DNA of 64,000 nucleotides from positions 62,001-126,000 of the forward strand of contig NZ_FNRL01000018.1 in the NCBI RefSeq assembly GCF_900107795.1, in the 5' to 3' direction. The notes below the pieces were generated by a model. That model was given only the letters and a program-made list of their open reading frames with translations, searched no databases and had not been told where the DNA came from. The position numbers and the translations under genes are program-made. This document shows positions 60,896-64,000 of the stretch, piece after piece; within the stretch, counting starts at the first letter, position 1; each line of letters opens with the position of its first letter. The DNA comes from Chitinophaga terrae (ex Kim and Jung 2007) (lineage in GTDB: Bacteria > Bacteroidota > Bacteroidia > Chitinophagales > Chitinophagaceae).

Positions 60896-61148
60896 ACATT
60901 CTGTTGCGATAATTATAGTGATTTGTTGGCAGGACATTTTTGCACCTCTATCAAAACATTACCCTGCTGTGGCCATCCGCATCTTTATCAACTTTTATCT
61001 TTAACTTTATTTATGATGGTCATTAGCCGATAGTTGAAACGACAAAACACTGCAGGGCATTCCATATGCCTTGGTATCATCGGGCAATTTTAAGGAATAC
61101 CCCGGTCAAATGAAGATCAGCATTTTGGATTGTCAATAAATTTATTTT

Positions 61149-63545
61149 ATGCAAGATCAGGGCAACCAGCTTCCAAAAACGGCGAGACAATTTCCGGGAA
61201 ACGAACCCGATGCCGAAAATCCTTTTAAACTCCTGGATCTCCGGGTCACCCCTCCAAAAACATGGGCCGCAGGCGTACCTGCTGTAATGGCTGCCATGAA
61301 AGATCTTGTAGAAGAGAAAACATTTTTCAGGGGAAATTTTGCCTTACTGAAAATGAACCAGTTTAAGGGTTTCGACTGCCCCAGCTGCGCATGGCCAGAC
61401 CCTGACGACGAGCGCTCCCCTATAGCCGAATACTGCGAGAACGGGGCAAAGGCGTTGGCTGAAGAAGCTACCACAAAAAAACTCACCGCAGAATTCTTCA
61501 AAAAAAATTCGGTCGTTGATCTTGCAAAATTAGATGACTACCAGATCGGCAAACTGGGAAGGCTCACCGAACCTATGTACCTGCCGGCAGGCGCCACACA
61601 TTACCAGCCTGTCAGCTGGGAGCAGGCGTTTGAGAAAATTGCAGCGCATCTGAACGCGCTGGCGTCCCCGGACGAAGCAGCATTCTATACATCCGGCAGA
61701 ACCAGCAATGAAGCGTCCTTCGTGTACCAGCTTTTTGCAAAAGAGTTTGGTACCAACAATATGCCCGACTGTTCCAATATGTGCCATGAAACGTCCGGCT
61801 CGGCCCTGCGCCCTACCATTGGCATCGGTAAGGGAACGGTGAAGCTGGAAGATTTTTATGATACAGATGTAATCGTGATCATAGGGCAAAATCCGGGTAC
61901 CAATGCCCCAAGAATGATGAGCGCCCTCGCAAAGGGAAAGAAAAATGGAGCTAAGATCATTGCCATCAATCCTTTACCGGAAGCGGGATTAATGGGTTTC
62001 CGCAATCCGCAGGCCGTATCAGGCGTTTTGGGGGATGGAGAAAGACTAGCGGACCTTTATCTGCCTGTCAAAATAAACGGGGATATGGCGCTTTTAAAAG
62101 CCATCGAACTATTGTTGCTTGAATTTGAGAAGAAGTCGCCGGGCGAAATATTGAACCAGGATTTTATCAGGGAGAAGACAGTAGGCTATGAGGAGTTTGT
62201 GAAGCAATTCGAAAAGTACGATCTTAATACCCTCGCAACAGAAGCAGGAATTACCCCTGCCGCTATTGTTGAAGCGGCGCAGATACTGGCCTCCAAAAAG
62301 CGTATCATTGTCTGCTGGGGCATGGGCCTTACCCAACAGCCGAATGGAGTGGACATGATCCGGGAGATCCTGAACATTTTACTATTGAAGGGAAGCATGG
62401 GCATCCCGGGTGGCGGCGTATGCCCGGTAAGAGGACATAGCAATGTACAAGGCAACCGGACCATGCTGATCGATGAAAAACCAACGGATGAACAGTTAGA
62501 CCGCCTCGAAAAATTTTATGGTTTCAAAATGCCGCGCAAGCATGGGTATGATGTTGTAAGAGCTATTAAAGCCATGCACGAAGAGAAGGTAAAAGTGCTT
62601 TTCTGTATGGGCGGCAACTTCCTCTCGGCGACGCCGGATACAACCTATACCGCCAATGCCTTACGCAGGCTCAATTTGCTGGTATGCGTTTCTACAAAAC
62701 TAAACCGGGGCCACCTGGTTCACGGAAAAGAAGCGCTTATTCTTCCTACCTACGGACGAAGCGATAAAGATATTGTAAACGGGGAAGTGCAAATGATATC
62801 TACTGAGAACTCAATGGGCGTAGTGCAGCATTCAAAGGGAGTGCTGGACCCGGTATCCGACAAGCTTATTAATGAAGCCCGGATCGTTTGCCGGATGGCT
62901 ATGGCTACTTTAGGTGGCCGTGCGGTCGTGAACTGGCAGCGCTATCACGATAGCTACGATGCAATAAGAGACGATATTGAACAATGTATCCCTGGTTTTG
63001 AAAACTACAATAAACGTATTCGGGAAAAAGGCGGCTTTTACCTCCCCAATGCAGCGCGCGATGAGCAGCGGTTTGCAGCGCAGTACGATTATCGTGCACC
63101 CTTTACAATGACGGAACTGCCAGACAACCGGCTGGAAGATGACGAATACATGATGGCTACAACCCGTACCCACGACCAGTTTAACACTACCATTTATGGC
63201 CTGGACGATCGCTATAGGGGCGTACACAATGAGCGGCGCGTAATATTTATGAACCAGCACGACATCGATAAAGCCGGCTTCAAAGCAGGCGACAAAGTAG
63301 ATCTCTTCAACTACGACGATGGCATTGAACGGGTTGCTCCTTTATTTGTTATTGTCGCCTATCCTGTCCCTGAAAAAAATACTGTTACCTATTTCCCGGA
63401 AACCAATGTGCTTGTGTCGGTAAATAACGTGGTAAAGGAGAGTAATATGCCGGCGTCGAAGTATGTAAAGATCAAAGTTAGGAGACATAGTCCGGAGGTA
63501 TTTAAGAAAGTGGATGAAATGCTTTATAGGGGAGAAATGCAGTAA
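61149..63545 (+). CDS. FdhF/YdeP-type molybdopterin oxidoreductase
   Basis: 798 residues, full length for the family. It starts with a stretch that includes FDCPSCAWPDPDD, the remnant Cys pair typical of YdeP-like proteins, and lacks the four-Cys iron-sulfur motif of true formate dehydrogenases. The molybdopterin-binding core follows (YTSGRTSNEASFVYQLFAKEFGTNN, NMCHETSG, IIGQNPGTNAPRMM, CWGMGLTQQPNGVDMIREILNI, GGVCPVRGHSNVQGNRT). The C-terminal part is a dinucleotide-binding double-psi barrel. It has no signal peptide, so it is cytoplasmic. The electron donor and acceptor are unknown; in other bacteria relatives are linked to acid or nitrosative stress. No cofactor-synthesis or partner gene lies nearby. 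Confidence 0.9.
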   Translation: MQDQGNQLPKTARQFPGNEPDAENPFKLLDLRVTPPKTWAAGVPAVMAAMKDLVEEKTFFRGNFALLKMNQFKGFDCPSCAWPDPDDERSPIAEYCENGAKALAEEATTKKLTAEFFKKNSVVDLAKLDDYQIGKLGRLTEPMYLPAGATHYQPVSWEQAFEKIAAHLNALASPDEAAFYTSGRTSNEASFVYQLFAKEFGTNNMPDCSNMCHETSGSALRPTIGIGKGTVKLEDFYDTDVIVIIGQNPGTNAPRMMSALAKGKKNGAKIIAINPLPEAGLMGFRNPQAVSGVLGDGERLADLYLPVKINGDMALLKAIELLLLEFEKKSPGEILNQDFIREKTVGYEEFVKQFEKYDLNTLATEAGITPAAIVEAAQILASKKRIIVCWGMGLTQQPNGVDMIREILNILLLKGSMGIPGGGVCPVRGHSNVQGNRTMLIDEKPTDEQLDRLEKFYGFKMPRKHGYDVVRAIKAMHEEKVKVLFCMGGNFLSATPDTTYTANALRRLNLLVCVSTKLNRGHLVHGKEALILPTYGRSDKDIVNGEVQMISTENSMGVVQHSKGVLDPVSDKLINEARIVCRMAMATLGGRAVVNWQRYHDSYDAIRDDIEQCIPGFENYNKRIREKGGFYLPNAARDEQRFAAQYDYRAPFTMTELPDNRLEDDEYMMATTRTHDQFNTTIYGLDDRYRGVHNERRVIFMNQHDIDKAGFKAGDKVDLFNYDDGIERVAPLFVIVAYPVPEKNTVTYFPETNVLVSVNNVVKESNMPASKYVKIKVRRHSPEVFKKVDEMLYRGEMQ

Positions 63546-63622
63546 TTATTGCTAATCATATAACTCCTGTCGTGTTGCCGATACAGAATATACGCTAAAA
63601 GATTCGTTGACGTTAATAGCTG

Positions 63623-64000
63623 TTATACTTGGGAATGCTGACTTTGCGGTTTCTTTTGCGCAACTGCCGCACCTATCAGCGACGCTATCGCCCCGAAGAA
63701 TAAATTAAAGACAATGCCTCCCACGACCACGAACACCATGAAGAATTTTTGGGTAAAATTAATGCCTTGTTCGATCTGTTCTTGCGGAACACCTTTCTTT
63801 TCCATTTCTATCCGGGATACCTCAAGAGCTTTTTCCTGTATGTCTGGAAATATGAGCAGCATGATAACGGAGAAAATAATGGTAACCACTGTAATGATCA
63901 ACGTGGCTTTAAACCCGCTCATAAAAACGTTGCCAAACGTTACATTACCCTCGTTGATCTTCGAGTAATTGAGACAGGTAATGATAATGCCGACAAACAT
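63623..64000 (-). CDS. DUF4199-like membrane protein, C-terminal part
   Basis: 125 residues are inside the window; the ATG at the very edge is probably internal, because family members are about 160-180 residues and should have one more helix upstream. Visible: a TFGNVFMSGFKATLIITVVTIIFSVIMLLIFPDIQEKALE segment (the family's FxxGF...P-D signature with a membrane helix), an amphipathic region with KKGVPQEQIEQ, and a last helix FMVFVVVGGIVFNLFFGAIASLIGAAV followed by a basic tail. Inner-membrane protein of unknown role. It converges on the fdhF-like gene. Confidence 0.75.
   Translation of the reverse strand: MFVGIIITCLNYSKINEGNVTFGNVFMSGFKATLIITVVTIIFSVIMLLIFPDIQEKALEVSRIEMEKKGVPQEQIEQGINFTQKFFMVFVVVGGIVFNLFFGAIASLIGAAVAQKKPQSQHSQV

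Noticed and set aside
1..64000. CRISPR arrays, tRNA or rRNA genes, insertion sequences
   Set aside because: No regularly spaced repeats of CRISPR length, no cloverleaf with a T-loop motif, and no transposase frame were seen when reading all intergenic regions.

Overview
The window looks like chromosomal DNA from a Bacteroidota bacterium, most likely a Chitinophaga-like member of the Chitinophagaceae. The signs are SusC/SusD pairs, an ECF sigma/FecR pair next to a TonB receptor with an STN domain, many lipoproteins with a Cys at about residue 16-26, FAS1 and IPT/TIG-NHL surface proteins, a GOB-type metallo-beta-lactamase, and promoters of the TTTG-N19-21-TAnnTTTG type with little Shine-Dalgarno sequence. 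I see no tRNA, rRNA, CRISPR array, insertion sequence or phage gene.

Layout. 1-4.7 kb: the 3' end of a universal stress protein gene; facing it on the minus strand, a complete-looking TPP riboswitch followed by a terminator but by no gene; a FAD-dependent oxidoreductase with a golvesin-like domain; a HAD hydrolase/CAT-like acetyltransferase pair; a Crp/Fnr regulator; and the 38-codon tail of a lost DEDD exonuclease gene. 4.7-12.6 kb: a beta-helix lipoprotein, a PH-domain protein, two tandem paralogous metzincin-type metalloprotease lipoproteins with a shared 5' leader element, and an unknown lipoprotein. 12.8-18.3 kb: small metabolic and defence genes (Tat-exported sugar isomerase-like protein, GOB-like class B3-Q beta-lactamase, ester cyclase/DoxX pair facing a Crp/Fnr regulator, NTF2-like/SDR pair facing an HxlR regulator). 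Two intergenic regions here carry clear operator arrays.

18.4-35.7 kb: an ECF sigma factor, its FecR anti-sigma and a tightly spaced eight-gene operon. The operon encodes an STN-type TonB receptor, two large lipoproteins, three double-FAS1 lipoproteins, an Oar-like TonB receptor and an IPT/TIG-NHL lipoprotein, and ends at a strong terminator. It resembles a SusCD-type uptake or adhesion system in which SusD is replaced by FAS1 and other lipoproteins.

35.7-40.2 kb: a MarR regulator facing a small membrane protein, with a palindrome at the predicted start site of the latter; then a chromate cluster made of a ChrB-AraC fusion, a DUF1259 lipoprotein and the ChrA transporter. 40.3-60.9 kb: a transmembrane protein with a DNA-binding-like N-terminus converges on a leftward polysaccharide-utilisation operon of eight abutting genes (SusC, SusD, GH27, carbohydrate esterase, GH105, an all-alpha lipoprotein, a large clan-A-like TIM-barrel protein with CBM9-like modules, GH92). 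A DUF4350 protein lies just upstream. GH105, GH27 and the esterase suggest a pectic or arabinogalactan-like glycan; the substrate is an inference. 61.1-64.0 kb: an FdhF/YdeP-type molybdenum oxidoreductase and the C-terminal part of a DUF4199 membrane protein that runs off the window.
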